From Phymatolithon calcareum (Eukaryota > Rhodophyta > Florideophyceae > Hapalidiales), in NCBI GenBank assembly GCA_977006965.1, contig OZ345383.1:1426001-1490000 (forward strand): DNA of 64,000 nt, in the 5' to 3' direction. A program made the translations under genes and the position numbers. Every line of letters begins with the position of its first letter. Within the stretch, counting starts at the first letter, position 1. Positions 18,859 through 30,606 of the stretch are shown in pieces. The notes below the pieces were generated by a model. That model did no database searches. It was given only the letters and a program-made list of their open reading frames with translations, and was not told the DNA's origin.

Positions 18859-20142
18859 TGCAATCATCACGATCTATCCAATGATGGAATAGACGGTGAT
18901 GTCTGCTGTCGGCGTCTAAGGCTGGATGATCAGTCTTGCTACTTTCGTGCTGGTTCACGCAAGACTAGACAGTGGCAGTGGGGCATGTGTTGTCTCTTAT
19001 ATTCATATAGGCACGGAGGCACATACCGCCCGAGTAATGGATTACCGAGTCGATCGCAGATCATCGCCATCGAAATATGTGTTTGCTTTTTTTCTAACTG
19101 ATTGCGATTCAGTGCCTCCAACTCGTACGCCTCACCGTGCAAAAGGGTAAAAAGATTGAAACGAGGAGAGCGCAGGCAACCGGAAAGGTTGAGTGAGAAA
19201 GACACCACGCGGTTCCTCATATCCACTGGCGCAGCCTTTCCTCTATAACAGTAGTAATCATGTCGATCAATCGTGTGATAAAAACAGGGTGAAGACCGAG
19301 GAGGTTTGGTTATCACAAGACATAAGAAACAAAACGCTTTCGATAGATCATAGCTTATCGGTAAAATTACTTCCGTAGAGCTCTTTTTCACTTGGCCCTT
19401 CCACTACTTCCACGAAAGAGTTGAGTACTGGTAGAGATCGCGGTGCCCAGCAAGGGTCGCCCAAATTGACATCTCTTGACTTCAGCTTAGGGACAGCGAA
19501 AGTATGTCGTCGACGTCCCTGTAGCCGATCACGAGTTAGCCCGTGCTGTTTTGGAATTCAGAGAGCAGGGTGTTCCAAACTGCATGCGGAGGAATATTTT
19601 TCCAGGATGAATGTTAGATGCAAGAGCTTCCAAGCTTCGCTAAAGACTATGAAGGTAACTCGTCGTCCAAAGTGATCAGTAAAGCCAGTACTGCTGACGC
19701 GAAGTACTTTCGCGTTTGAAGCCCACCAAGCAACTTCTCTATTTTGATTCCGACCAAATATTCCCCCTGTAGTATTTAACAAGCTTGCCTAGTGACTACT
19801 GTCCGCGAGTTTTCTTCAATTGACGTCGCATTTGACGGACACGTTTGTCCTCAATTGAGGAGAATTAATTTCTCAATTCAGAAAGATGTTTTTATGGCTC
19901 TAGCAAAAGCTGCTCAAAGATGCAAAGAGTGCAACTTTTAGAGAGCTTTAACATCCATACCACTATGTAGTCTACTGTACTGCTATTATCTACTTCAACC
20001 TCGGCCCTATCGAGGGATGTCCCTAGTTGGAAATTCGTTTTGGTGCTCGCAGTTATCGGTCACCTTCTTAGCTTCCCTTTTCCGGTCTTCTTAACCATTG
20101 CGTCTTTCGCAGGTCAGAATCTATATCCTGCCGTATATTTCT

Positions 20143-21627
20143 TTACAGCTCAGTCTTCCCTGTCTCCCCCTCAAAGATGTCTTCAAACCACTTGAAAAGT
20201 CGTACGTACGCAATTTCTGCCATTTCCGCGCTTTTCACCTCCCAGTTCTCGTTCGGCGCATGCAGGTTCGCATCCCCGTATGTAATGGCAAACATAGTTG
20301 TGTTCAGTCCAAGAATCTTTTTCGCAAGAAACATAAATGGAATCGACCCCCCTATTCGAAAAGCGACAGGTTCAACTCCATAAAGCCCAGCGAGCACCTC
20401 TCCCGCCGCCTGATTCCCGCGCGTATTCCACTCCATCTCGAAGGGGTCCGCGTCGACTGGAAACATCGTAGCCTCCGTCTTCACCCCAACAATCTTCTTC
20501 GCACGCTTCTCAATATGCTCCTTCACTAACGTTCCCACACCCAACGGAGTTTGTGTCCCAACAAGTCTCATCGACAACTTCGCATGTGCCGACTTCGGCA
20601 GCACGGTCTTCAGACCCGCGCCCGTAAAGCCTCCCCACATTCCGACCACTTCAAGTGTTGGTCGGAGCCATACTCGTTCATAAAAAGAAAATCCTTTCTC
20701 ACCGTATTCAGCTCTCGCACCAATTGTCTCCAACGCTTCCGTCACATTCCATGCATACTTGCTCATTAATTCCCGATCTTCAGTCGTAACCTCTCGCACA
20801 TCGTCATAAAACCCCGGTACCGTCACCGCGCCATCCGATCCATGCAAGTCTCCGATTAGTTCCGCAAGTGCATGGAGCGGATTCTGCACAGCACCACCAT
20901 ACATACCAGAATGCGCGTCTTCGCGGGCACCGAAAACGTCAACCTGGACCGCCACCGATCCCCGCAATCCTAAACATATCCCTGGTTGCGTGCGACTAAT
21001 TTGTCCCCCGTCCGCGGAGTATGCATAATCTGCTTCGAGTAATTCTCTGTGTTCCTCCAAAAGCGCAAGCATATGCGGAGACCCTATTTCCTCTTCCCCT
21101 TCGAAGAGCACTTTTATCGCCACACCCTTGCCCGGCGGCACGGTTGCCGAGTACGCTGCCATCGCAGCGGCTACGGCCAGCACATTGCCCTTGTCGTCTG
21201 ATGCACCACGGGCGTAAATGCGACCGTCACGTACCGTCGGTTTGAACGGTGGCGACGTCCACTCGTCAACAGGGTCCTCAGGCTGGACATCGTAGTGTCC
21301 GTAGATGAGCAAGGTCGGTGCACCGGGCGCTCCAGGTCGCGATGCGAATACCGCAGGTGGGGCGCCTTCGGTGTCGAGAAAACGAACATTGGGAACGCGC
21401 GAGGTTGTCAAAAAGTCGCGCAGCCACACGGCGGCAGCACGAACCGCATCTCTTCGATTTGGATCCGATGAAACCGACGGTATTGCCAGAAATGATAGCA
21501 GTGATTCGTGATGATACGACCGCTTCGATTTTAGCCAGACTTCTGTGGACTCCGCACCGGCCACTAGCGGGGTTTCAACGGCAAGAAGGCATATCAGCAG
21601 GAGGATAAATGCAGAAGACTTTGCCAT
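20143..21627 (-). CDS. Secretory-pathway M20 metallopeptidase (CNDP-like dipeptidase)
   Basis: 494 aa from the ATG at 21627, which is directly followed by a clear signal peptide (AKSSAFILLLICLLAVETPL). The M20 metal-binding residues are all visible. They are His111 and Asp113 in YGHYDVQP, the bridging Asp in GASDDKG (about 144), the EGEEEIGS pair (178-179), an Asp in YSADGG and a late His in ANLHAPNE. The dimerisation domain begins near GLRGSVAVQVDV. This pattern fits the CNDP/carnosinase branch, which hydrolyses dipeptides using two zinc or manganese ions. The protein ends in KTEL, which resembles KDEL, so ER retention is possible. The frame opens 41 codons upstream at a real ATG (21750), but that leader would bury the signal peptide. 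No intron is needed. Confidence 0.92.
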   Translation of the reverse strand: MAKSSAFILLLICLLAVETPLVAGAESTEVWLKSKRSYHHESLLSFLAIPSVSSDPNRRDAVRAAAVWLRDFLTTSRVPNVRFLDTEGAPPAVFASRPGAPGAPTLLIYGHYDVQPEDPVDEWTSPPFKPTVRDGRIYARGASDDKGNVLAVAAAMAAYSATVPPGKGVAIKVLFEGEEEIGSPHMLALLEEHRELLEADYAYSADGGQISRTQPGICLGLRGSVAVQVDVFGAREDAHSGMYGGAVQNPLHALAELIGDLHGSDGAVTVPGFYDDVREVTTEDRELMSKYAWNVTEALETIGARAEYGEKGFSFYERVWLRPTLEVVGMWGGFTGAGLKTVLPKSAHAKLSMRLVGTQTPLGVGTLVKEHIEKRAKKIVGVKTEATMFPVDADPFEMEWNTRGNQAAGEVLAGLYGVEPVAFRIGGSIPFMFLAKKILGLNTTMFAITYGDANLHAPNENWEVKSAEMAEIAYVRLFKWFEDIFEGETGKTEL

Positions 21628-22491
21628 TTTTAAGGCCTGCGATCTGTTTTTCTTGGGGCTTGATGACACCAGAGGGAAAATTGGATGCATGAAACTGGGA
21701 GATGCAGTATACAGATAAAATCGGTATGACGCGATTTTTAAGGAGTGCATGGCGGTTGGCGGACAACATGTTTCGAGCGATGATTTCTTGCAACGAAATG
21801 CAAATCTCGAGCATACCAGAACAGAATTTATTCAACTCCAAAGAAAGCCGGGCGTTCGACAGGCGTGCGTCTTCGAGTTGAAAGCGAAACATGCAAATTT
21901 CTATTTTCTTCACAAGTCACACAGTCGATTTTGCATGCAAGAAATGACCGGCGCAAGACAACTCGCCGAGTACAATGCTCAGCGTACTAATGTGACTTAC
22001 GTTTTTAAGACATGATTTGGCATTTAAACATAGGGCGCAAGTTTGTGCGTCGATATTACCTTGTGCAAACATGAGCGCTTGAAAGGCTCCGTGCTCGGCG
22101 CACTAGAATTTGGAGGCATTTGACGTTCTATTGCGCTGAGTGATTAGTGTATTTAATTCGTGCCTGCCCTTTCGACCGCGAAGACAAATTTATGACAGTG
22201 TCCGCTTTCGAAATGTGAGCCTGTGTGCGTGTTTTGTCTCTCGCGAACCAAGGACCAAACGAGGTCATGAGGGTTATGTTTGAATTCAAAGCGAATTGGG
22301 AGAAAATGCTTATTGCAAAATTGTCGGTCGCCAAAATAGTATTATGGCTCTAGCAGCGACCTCGACTATTCCCAAACGTTAGTTCAAGGGTCGGTTAAAA
22401 GATGAACAGTCGCCAAGTCGTGGTGTGAGTACCCATAAAAGTGATAAGAGGGAAGACTATCGCAAGAACGTCCCTGACACAATACTGTCGA
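21628..22491. other. Intergenic region, no feature seen
   Basis: About 860 bases lie between the M20 start and the GDT1 stop, with no gene, repeat array or RNA recognised. Confidence 0.5.
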
Positions 22492-23454
22492 TCACCAGAT
22501 ACCAATAAAAGTGAGCACGGCAAACGCCAAGAACAAAATTCCTCCAACGAGTCTAGCATTCTTCTCGGAGATATACTTGCCCAAAAACGATCCCCCGAGA
22601 ACAGCGATAATTGTCGCGATGAGATGCCCGCTAACCCCACCAGCAATTACACCGAGAGGAGATTTAGCAGCAGCAAGCGCAACAGTGGCAAGCATGCTCT
22701 TGTCGCCCCATTCCGCAAAGAAAACAAGGCTTGAAGTCTCAGTAACCACGCGCAAATTTGATTTCGCGTTTTCACTGCCCGTTGCCACAACTTCCTTCGC
22801 GCCCTCGAGTTCCTCGCCCCCGTCCTTTGCCATTGCGAAACTATCGCGGATATTCTGTACGCCGAAATACACAAGCAATGCGATTGCAGCATAGTCATCA
22901 ATAGGGAACGCAAGCTTGAGTGTTGTCGGCACCGCATGAAATAATTGCCCAATACCCACTGAGATCACTGTCATCGTACCCAGCGCAAGCATTGTACCGA
23001 GCAATACGAGTAGACGGGAATACTTCATGGACAGAAGTGCGGATATGAAAAATGTCTTATCACCGATCTCACTTGCGAGGACAAGTGCGAAGGATGCGGT
23101 CAGCCCGCTCAGAAAGCCCGTCGGTTCCACCAACACACCGGCGCCCGCCAAGCCACTTCCCACCGCCGCAAGCACAGGCCGTACACGTAATAGAGCAACA
23201 CCTACAGCAGCTGCGCACAACAGTAGTAATGGGCGAGATTGCCGTGGTTGTCGAGTTAGATTTGCGCTATTCCTCAATGCATAATCTGACGCAGTTCGTG
23301 GAACTGCTTCTGACTCGGGTTGAAATTGAGATGCCGCCGATACACGGAAACGGGCAACACGAGGTCGCGTTGATCTCAATGGCGGTAATGGGGCGCGAGG
23401 GCGGGCACGTAACTGGCCGATGCCGCCGAAGTGGGCAAAAAGCAACGCGCACAT
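22492..23454 (-). CDS. GDT1/UPF0016 (TMEM165-like) Mn/Ca transporter, likely plastid
   Basis: 320 aa with the two family signatures ExGDK(T/S): EIGDKT at 129-134 and EWGDKS at 248-253. Each sits at the start of a three-helix hydrophobic bundle, the usual internal repeat. Family members move Mn2+ or Ca2+ across Golgi, thylakoid or envelope membranes. The first ~95 residues are rich in Arg, Ser and Ala and poor in acids. They are followed by a hydrophobic stretch ending VLAAVGS, as in a bipartite plastid leader. This favours the plant PAM71/CMT1 branch, but targeting is an inference. The start ATG at 23454 is the first in frame. No intron is needed. Confidence 0.92.
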   Translation of the reverse strand: MCALLFAHFGGIGQLRARPRAPLPPLRSTRPRVARFRVSAASQFQPESEAVPRTASDYALRNSANLTRQPRQSRPLLLLCAAAVGVALLRVRPVLAAVGSGLAGAGVLVEPTGFLSGLTASFALVLASEIGDKTFFISALLSMKYSRLLVLLGTMLALGTMTVISVGIGQLFHAVPTTLKLAFPIDDYAAIALLVYFGVQNIRDSFAMAKDGGEELEGAKEVVATGSENAKSNLRVVTETSSLVFFAEWGDKSMLATVALAAAKSPLGVIAGGVSGHLIATIIAVLGGSFLGKYISEKNARLVGGILFLAFAVLTFIGIW

Positions 23455-24694
23455 CCCTGAGTCGATGTGCTAGATGCACGGAGAGGGCTGACGCGACCAG
23501 TCACGCGGTACGAGAATACTGGTGCTTTCAATTTCGAGGAATCGATGCATGAGCTCGCCTTCAGATCTATGTGGTTATCATTGGGATCGTTATGAGAAAC
23601 TGGCGCTAAACCGCATTGACCACGACTGTAATCGATACATCCGTGGTACTGTACAAAAGAGGGAAGGGGACTGAAAGGCATCAGAGTCGTCACAGGTAGC
23701 TTCACAACTAAAAAGTAAGACGCCCATGATGTACATTGGATTGAATTATATATCTAGAAACAAGAGTTTTATGCAGCGAACAAAAAGTGAGGAAAATAGA
23801 GCACGGAGCTGCGATTGCTCGGCAGTGTAGATGCTGATGCAATACTACTCTGGGAGGCCTGCGATCGCAAGGAATTCTGGAAAGGCAAGTTTTTGACTCC
23901 CGAAAAGCTACCAGCTGATGCTCACTGGTCTGAGAACTGCGCACATACGCATAACGAGGAAAGAGGCCATAAATAATGTATAGCCTCCTATCGGTTTCTT
24001 GAGGACAAACGAGACAGATTGATAGGTGGTCACACGCATGCTATTTCTCAAATTGACAAGCAAAAGCGCCCTCAGTGTGGTCGGGACGGACTCGAGACAC
24101 AGGCATCAGTATGAGCCGACGTGAGGAATTGAATCTGGAGCGAGTATCTGGTTCTTACGAGTTAACCTGCATTGACGAAGGACATCGCTCTGCTCGCTTT
24201 TCCATTTGATCAGCGGTAAAATTCCTTCAGCGAGCAAAAGTTCGAAAAAACCACGGCGACGGTGGAGGACATAGAAGGAAGGCACTGGGAAATATTCAGA
24301 GACTGACGACAGTACATGAGACACGGTTGCGAACGACGGCTTGGAAGCATGCACCTTGAAAAACAAGGTAAGAGTCAGAGGATACGGCAATCGCAATGCA
24401 GATGAAAATAATTCCGTGAAGAAGTGAAATAATCGGGAGGGATAGGGCATTGGTACGAAAGGAGAAGGCGGAAATTGGCAATAGAATAGAACCGACACGA
24501 CGACGGCATATGGACAACATGCTGAGCGGCAAATATGGCAGAAGAGTAGACTTCAACAAGGCTGCTGCCTTCATTGTACCAACAGGACTGCATCCGGTGT
24601 GCATCAGATGCTGTTGCCGAAGAAGGCGGAAAGTAATAATCCGATGGCGGCGTCCACCCGAAAAGATGAGATCGCATATGCATATGCCGTTCAA
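23455..24694. other. Intergenic region, no gene supported
   Basis: 1.24 kb holds the GDT1 upstream region and the 3' region of the RNA-binding protein. Frames of up to ~130 aa on the minus strand at 24106-24694 are hydrophobic and unlike known proteins, and probably lie in the 3' UTR. Confidence 0.5.
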
Positions 24695-27600
24695 TTACCG
24701 GCCATAGTAGTTGCGCTGTTGCTGTGACGGGGGTGGTTGTTGGTACATGCCATGTTGTTGCGGAGGCGGAGCGCCATACTGTCCGACATACTGTTGTCCG
24801 TGCTGTGCATGCTGACTATGCCCACCGGACGGTTGACGAGAAGGCACGCCCTGCACAGTGAGGAGGGATGAAGAGGACGCATTTCCATTACCACGTCCCG
24901 ACGCCGACGAATTCACCGCGGGACCGCCACTTCTCATTCCGCCTCCCCCCATCGACGCAGGTGTGCTACCCTGCTGCATGTTTCGCTGCTGCTGAAAGGC
25001 TGAAATTAGATTAGTCAGTTTCCCGATGTCTACTCCGTCGGGTGCAGACGCGGACCCTCCTCCTCCATTGTTACCGGTTCCATTCATTCCTGCACGACCG
25101 TTCTGTCCACCAGGACCACCGTTATACCCGTGACTGCTGTTGCCACCACCAGGACCACCACTGCCGACGCTGTTGCCTGGTCGTGATCCAGAGTCGCTTT
25201 GCGATCCGTTTGCCTGACGGCCTCCCCAGTCTCCTCCCTGAGCACCATGGGTATTTCGCTGATCCATATAGCCTGGTCCGTCACGGCGAGGCATAAGTGC
25301 ACCCCCGTTGCCGTAGCCCAGATGATTGTTCCGCCCATCGGCAGGCATGCCGCCAGGAGCTTGCTGGTGCGGGTGCATGCGCGCGTCGTAAGGCATGCCG
25401 TTGCTAGGACCCCAGCTCCCACGACCATCGAAACCACCAGCACCAGGACCAACTCCGCCACCCGTAAATCTTCCACCAGGAGGACCTGAAGCTGGAGGGG
25501 CACCGTATGCACCAGGGCGCTGAGGATATCCCTGATCATTTCCTGTGATGTTCCCGTACTGCGCCGAGCTCATATTCGGGTTATAGGCATCCTGCGGGGG
25601 TCCCATGCCGTACACAGGCGGCGGCACGCCTTGCTCTCTGCCGCGCATACCATGACCAGGACGACCGACGGGGTATTGCGGACCGTTTCTATTGTATCCC
25701 GGGTCCTGCTGCGCCCCATTCCAGCTACTGTATCCCCCATCCTGCGGACGATTTCCGCCAGGAATGACTGCAGTCGGGTCGTACTCATCTCTCGAGTTGG
25801 GTGCCGCGCCGCTGCGCGGGCCCAATGCGCCCTGATGTGGTCCTACATAAGCTCCACGACCGTAGTCGTGCTGCGGAAGAGGTTGTCCATAGCCTTGCAT
25901 GGGAGTCTGCTGACTACCGGGGTTCCAGCCGACTTGCCCAGGGGGGGCACCATAATCTGGCGCCGATTGAGGGGGCATGGCGCCGTAAGGGGCTGGACGA
26001 TCGTACTGTCCGCGGCCATCGGGGCGTCCCGGCATATGACCTACCTGATGTGGAGGAAGTTGTTGTTGATGGGGTGCAGGGTAAGCCTGATGCTGCGGAG
26101 GTGCACCGACAATGTGCGGGGGGATCCCGGATTGAGGAGGTAGACCTTGGCGAAGGTGCTGCTGCTGTGAATGCGTAGGTGTACGAGCGCTTGTCATCCA
26201 CCCTGGCTTGCGTGCTATGGGCATCTGACGAGCGGCCGGGTTCATGGAACCGGCCTGAGTCCAACCAGCTTGCGCCAGCGGAACGTGCTGAGAGGACGGG
26301 AACTGATGCGGGGGGACCAGTGGATGCGGCGGCTGTCCGTGACGGAGAGGCATACCGCGGTCGATGAGGCAAACGTCAATGGCTTCCCGAAGAGAAATGA
26401 TTCCGTTTCCACGGCCTGCTTTTTCGTATCCTGTACGTTCAAGGGTGCGAATGGTACAGGTACCGTCTTCCACGTCCTTCGACGCGACGACCATGACATA
26501 AGGGATGGACTCCCGCATTGCCTTCGCGAGCGCTTCGCCCAGACCCGATGCAATGATCTGTACGATCTCGACACCGAGACCAACCTCGTTTCTGAACATG
26601 GACTCACACTGTTTTGCGTACACACGTGCCGTCGGACTCATACACAGAATGCGAAGATGAAACCCTGTGCGAGGTTCGGGGCGCATGCGGTGGAATGTTG
26701 GTGGGTTCACGACGCCAATACGGCGAGCTGGAGCCCCTGGGGAAAGAGAGCGACGACGTTTGCGTGCAGGGGCGATGGGTCCAGGCGTCATAGCAGCCGG
26801 GTCACGAGGGCGCGGGCCGCGGGCGCCCGCGACTGGCAGTTTTGGTTTCGGACCGTGAGGAAAGGGAGTGTTGTTGACGACATGGGTACCACGTTTCACC
26901 TCGCGATTATCCGCTATAGAAAGGTCGATGGGAATGCCGCCAATGATGCGACCCTGTTCACTAGCAACTGCACGGGAGGCGGCGTCGGGAGAGGAATACT
27001 GGATGAATCCAAACGAACGACGCAATACAGGTTCCTCAATGAGATCACCATACTTGTAAAATATTCGAATCATCTCCAGGACATTGGTGAATTCCGATGC
27101 AAGATTGCCGACAAACACACGAGAGTTCTTCGGACGATTTTTCGCAGTCTTGGGGAGATTTTGCGGTACGGGACCTGTGATCAAGGATGGTTGCGAAGGT
27201 CCAGGAGATGACGGACCATGATGGCCGGTTTGTCCGGCACGAACATGCGGAGCTGTCTGCCACGAGGGCGGAGAACGCTGGACAGGGTGCTGAGGACTCT
27301 GGCGTTGTTGCTGCTGATTGTCCATAGCTGGTGGTTTTGACTCGGGCTGTTCGGGAACCATACCCCGGTTTTCATCGAGAGTGCGGTCCTCATGCTTCTG
27401 AGCGGATGGCACTGGATGTGAGGGCGGCTCGCTTTTCACAGGAGAAGGCTCCGATTTGGATGGCGTCCTATCCTCAACTGCAGTTTCCACCTCCACGGCA
27501 GAGCTGGGATGAGGAGTTGGCTCAACCTCTGACTTCAACGTTGCTTCCGGGCTTGTCTTTGCATTGGTGACGACTTTTGACTCCTGCACACTCTCTGACT

Positions 27601-27886
27601 GCGGTTGAGCGTCTGAATTTGCTATGGGAGTGCAAGTAAGGCTGTTCTCTTCAGTAGGAGGGACGGTACGATCGACGGAGGAGAGTGGATGGCTGGCAGG
27701 CTTGGGTGCTGCAGTCACCTCTTCAGCACGAATTGTAGCCGAAGGCGGTGGCGGGGGCGGTGAGAGGGGTTCTAAGGGAGGGACCACAGATTGGTGGGAT
27801 GGGGACGGCTCTGCAGGTTGGGCCGGAGGGGTCGCCAAGTCGGGCTGAGGATGTGACTTTGGCGGAGTGTCCATGACGTCCGCCAT
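24695..27886 (-). CDS. RRM protein with anticodon-binding-like domain and long disordered tail
   Basis: 1063 aa from the ATG at 27886. Residues 1-250 are Pro/Ser/Glu-rich. One RRM lies at about 254-325 (RNP2 VFVGNL, RNP1 RSFGFIQY). A second folded region at about 407-505 (FHLRILCMSP ... ISLREAIDVCLIDRG) resembles the class II aaRS anticodon-binding domain found after the RRM-like part of NCOA5-type proteins. Basic KRRRSLSPG stretches lie between them and could be nuclear signals. The last ~550 residues are Gly/Pro/Gln/Asn/Tyr-rich and low in charge, typical of phase-separating RNA-binding proteins. The likely role is mRNA processing or transcription co-regulation in the nucleus, by family analogy only. 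No intron is needed over 3.2 kb. Confidence 0.88.
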   Translation of the reverse strand: MADVMDTPPKSHPQPDLATPPAQPAEPSPSHQSVVPPLEPLSPPPPPPSATIRAEEVTAAPKPASHPLSSVDRTVPPTEENSLTCTPIANSDAQPQSESVQESKVVTNAKTSPEATLKSEVEPTPHPSSAVEVETAVEDRTPSKSEPSPVKSEPPSHPVPSAQKHEDRTLDENRGMVPEQPESKPPAMDNQQQQRQSPQHPVQRSPPSWQTAPHVRAGQTGHHGPSSPGPSQPSLITGPVPQNLPKTAKNRPKNSRVFVGNLASEFTNVLEMIRIFYKYGDLIEEPVLRRSFGFIQYSSPDAASRAVASEQGRIIGGIPIDLSIADNREVKRGTHVVNNTPFPHGPKPKLPVAGARGPRPRDPAAMTPGPIAPARKRRRSLSPGAPARRIGVVNPPTFHRMRPEPRTGFHLRILCMSPTARVYAKQCESMFRNEVGLGVEIVQIIASGLGEALAKAMRESIPYVMVVASKDVEDGTCTIRTLERTGYEKAGRGNGIISLREAIDVCLIDRGMPLRHGQPPHPLVPPHQFPSSQHVPLAQAGWTQAGSMNPAARQMPIARKPGWMTSARTPTHSQQQHLRQGLPPQSGIPPHIVGAPPQHQAYPAPHQQQLPPHQVGHMPGRPDGRGQYDRPAPYGAMPPQSAPDYGAPPGQVGWNPGSQQTPMQGYGQPLPQHDYGRGAYVGPHQGALGPRSGAAPNSRDEYDPTAVIPGGNRPQDGGYSSWNGAQQDPGYNRNGPQYPVGRPGHGMRGREQGVPPPVYGMGPPQDAYNPNMSSAQYGNITGNDQGYPQRPGAYGAPPASGPPGGRFTGGGVGPGAGGFDGRGSWGPSNGMPYDARMHPHQQAPGGMPADGRNNHLGYGNGGALMPRRDGPGYMDQRNTHGAQGGDWGGRQANGSQSDSGSRPGNSVGSGGPGGGNSSHGYNGGPGGQNGRAGMNGTGNNGGGGSASAPDGVDIGKLTNLISAFQQQRNMQQGSTPASMGGGGMRSGGPAVNSSASGRGNGNASSSSLLTVQGVPSRQPSGGHSQHAQHGQQYVGQYGAPPPQQHGMYQQPPPSQQQRNYYGR

Positions 27887-28312
27887 TAGCGCGCGTGAAG
27901 GGGCGGAGGACTAGGGCCGAGGACGAAGAAACGTTGAGGCGCGCGCGAGTAGGGGCGAAATGAAACGAAGTGGGTTACTCTGTGTGTTGAGTCGCAAAAT
28001 ACTCCCCCTCCTGCTTGGCTGGGGACTGCGGTACTGTACGCGACATGCCTTCGCCTGCTGCGGCAGGCAGCGCGCAGCACTTGATGTGCAGGACGAGCGG
28101 GTGTGAGACACGTGTGCTATATTGCGAGCCTGCAGTTGGGCAGCGGAGGATCGCAGATAGTACGGCCGGCTAATTTTTTTGGAAATTATTCGCCGGTTTT
28201 TGCGTGAGGTCACTGTAATGGTACGAATCATGGGCAGCAGAAAAATTGCAAAAAAACCACCCGCTATTTTTTGAGCAACCGTTGAACGTCAAGTGTCTGA
28301 TGCTTTTTTAAA

Positions 28313-28328
28313 AGACTGAATTCAGTCT
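28313..28328. repeat. Perfect 16-bp palindrome
   Basis: AGACTGAATTCAGTCT, without spacer. Confidence 0.8.
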
Positions 28329-30583
28329 CTTATACAGTAGCTGAAAACTAAAGCAGCCATCAACACGAGCTGGAACCCACTTCTTTGCTCCCGTCGACTG
28401 GTCCTTGTCGCTCATCATTTTCAAATAATGTGCGAAGATGATCTTATTCCGTAGAAGTACTTCTCAGGTTTTCAAAACGGGAGCCAAGTTTTTCATCATT
28501 GATTCCCAGGTGGTAACAAAGATGCCCAATGCCCCTTGAGAACACATATAAGTTTTGATTCCCTGAAGCTCTGGAGATAGAGATGATGAAATTAATCGAC
28601 TTTTCTAACATCCGAGAAACACTCAATCTGACAAGGACGTACCCCGATGAAATTATCGGCTCAATGCGAACGGCTGCTTGACTCTTGCAGCCTTTCAGCA
28701 CCGCCATAATGGAGATGATCGAAAACTTGAACACTCAGCGATCGACTGTGGCAGATATGCCACAATGTGACCAGGAACACTTGATGCAACGTCGTTCTGG
28801 TCGGGCTGTCTCTCGACGGCAATACCTCCGAAGAGTAATTAAAAAACTTGTGTCCAGAGAGTCCGCACCAGATGGATCCGGAATCCATAACGTAGCCCTC
28901 TGGATGGCTCTAGTATTCCACCTGCATCAAGACTTCTCATCCGAGAGGATACTCAGTTTCAATGGGTTCACTCCACACGCAAGAGCGGTATCAATCTTCG
29001 AACGGCGAAGACACGCCACTGGATAAACATCACGTTTACATTCGTCCAACTTCAGGTGCTACATGTACCACTACAGAGATGCAGAAAGCTGTTTCGAGAA
29101 AGACGGATATCCATAAGACCAATTGAGAACAAGAATAGTTTCGGTCACTTGGAGAATGCTTGTCAATATGGACTGACTCTGGTCCCCTCCAATCAACCAA
29201 ATGCACTGAACAGGCGCTCAAGAGATACAGAAGATGCCCGTCCAGGTAGTGGTGCACTAGCCGCCATATTGCATGGGACATAACACGTCAAAATGTCAAG
29301 GTCCCGCCGGAAATGGCGGACGCGATCGTGAACGCGCACTCCAGGGACTTGGCGAATCGAGAACTTGCCACACTTGAAATGCCAGACCCAAGCCCGCCGT
29401 TGCAAGATTTCGAGAAAATCTTGCGAATTTAAGCGGATTTGATACAGGCCGGCTATCATACCGGTCCGGCCCGTTCACCTGTGCGTCACAGATAGGAACC
29501 AAGAGCTCAGTCAGGAATTTTTCCCCGCTACAGTGCAGGGTTTTTTTTGAACTTGCAAGAGCTGTGATCCGGCCTCCCCATGGGAGAAGACTATCACCTT
29601 CTGGTAGTATGGTAGTACATGGATTCCGCCCTGAGTGGTGTGCCGCAACGCTCAAGGAAGCTGGGAGAGAAGACAGATGAAGATGAAAGAAGGCAGCGAG
29701 ATGACTAGCTACCGTGAGCGTCCTAAATGGTTTCCAACCCGGGGCATCCCTTTGAAGGACGGCGACTGAAGATTGGCTATGTAGCGATATAGATGTTAAG
29801 CTTCCCCAAGGTCTGCACATTGTGCAGCTTGGGCAGCTGTTGTGACATCAAGTACCACTCGTATCTGTTAAGTCTACTGGAGCCGTAAGGATGTGGAGTT
29901 GTTTACCAGCTCTGATAAATCCCGCAATAAAAGAAAGAAAGAAAGAAAATGTCAAGGCGATATTTAATTCTTCGGTCCGCGAGTCTCTAAAGCCTTGCAA
30001 ATGTTACTATGAAAGAGACAAAAGACGATCTTGAGCGCATTCTTGTTCGCAGCGAGAGACTGGTTCAGCTCCATTTCTTCTCTAAAGACGTTTCCGTTGC
30101 GAACCTTAACGTATTCCTCTAGCTCACCGTTTGGACTATCGAGAAAATCCATGGAACATTCGCTCACATCGAGTATCGCTGCCATCTGAAACAGCAAAAC
30201 TCTGCGGGCTCATGCGTCTCTCGATCTTCTTCACCGTTTTGAGTACGATATGTCGCTCGTTCTTTATCAATACGCTTCCACTCTACTCCGAGAAGTCCTT
30301 GGATACCGTTCGCGAGTATGGAGACAAGCGTCTTTGCGTGACCCTTTTTTAACCGCACATTTCTATATTCATCTCTGTGATGTCTATTGTGCGAAGGCTC
30401 TTTACTAAAACTACACAATCTGCTTAAGAAGACTTTCGATCACCTTCCAGACAACGTTTTACTGTAAGCATATTGCGTGCTTCCAGCTCGTGCAACCATT
30501 ACCCGAATTTAGGTCGCCTATTCCTTCTGCTTCTTGTGCCACTGCATCATTGTGTATCTAAACAGTATCAGTGGTTAAATTGG

Positions 30584-30606
30584 CAGGAGCCCTAATAGGG
30601 CTCCTG
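30584..30606. repeat. Perfect palindrome, 11-bp arms
   Basis: The arms CAGGAGCCCTA and TAGGGCTCCTG surround a single A. It has the same arm length, one-base centre and CCTAATAGG core as the palindrome at 3147-3169, with different outer arms. Confidence 0.85.

Larger units (their letters stand above)
18172..20142. other. Intergenic region rich in foldback sequences
   Basis: About 2 kb without a supported gene. Three hairpin-forming sequences lie in its first 700 bases (18263-18299, 18313-18350, 18693-18858). The remainder holds only short frames. Confidence 0.6.

Noticed and set aside
26171-27211. 346-aa plus-strand frame across the RNA-binding protein gene
   Set aside because: The minus strand carries the RRM and second domain in a 1063-aa frame; the plus frame has no motif and starts and ends inside it.
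28685-29283. Two neighbouring plus-strand frames (113 and 75 aa)
   Set aside because: Different frames, no motif, no repeat partner in the window; too short to support as genes.
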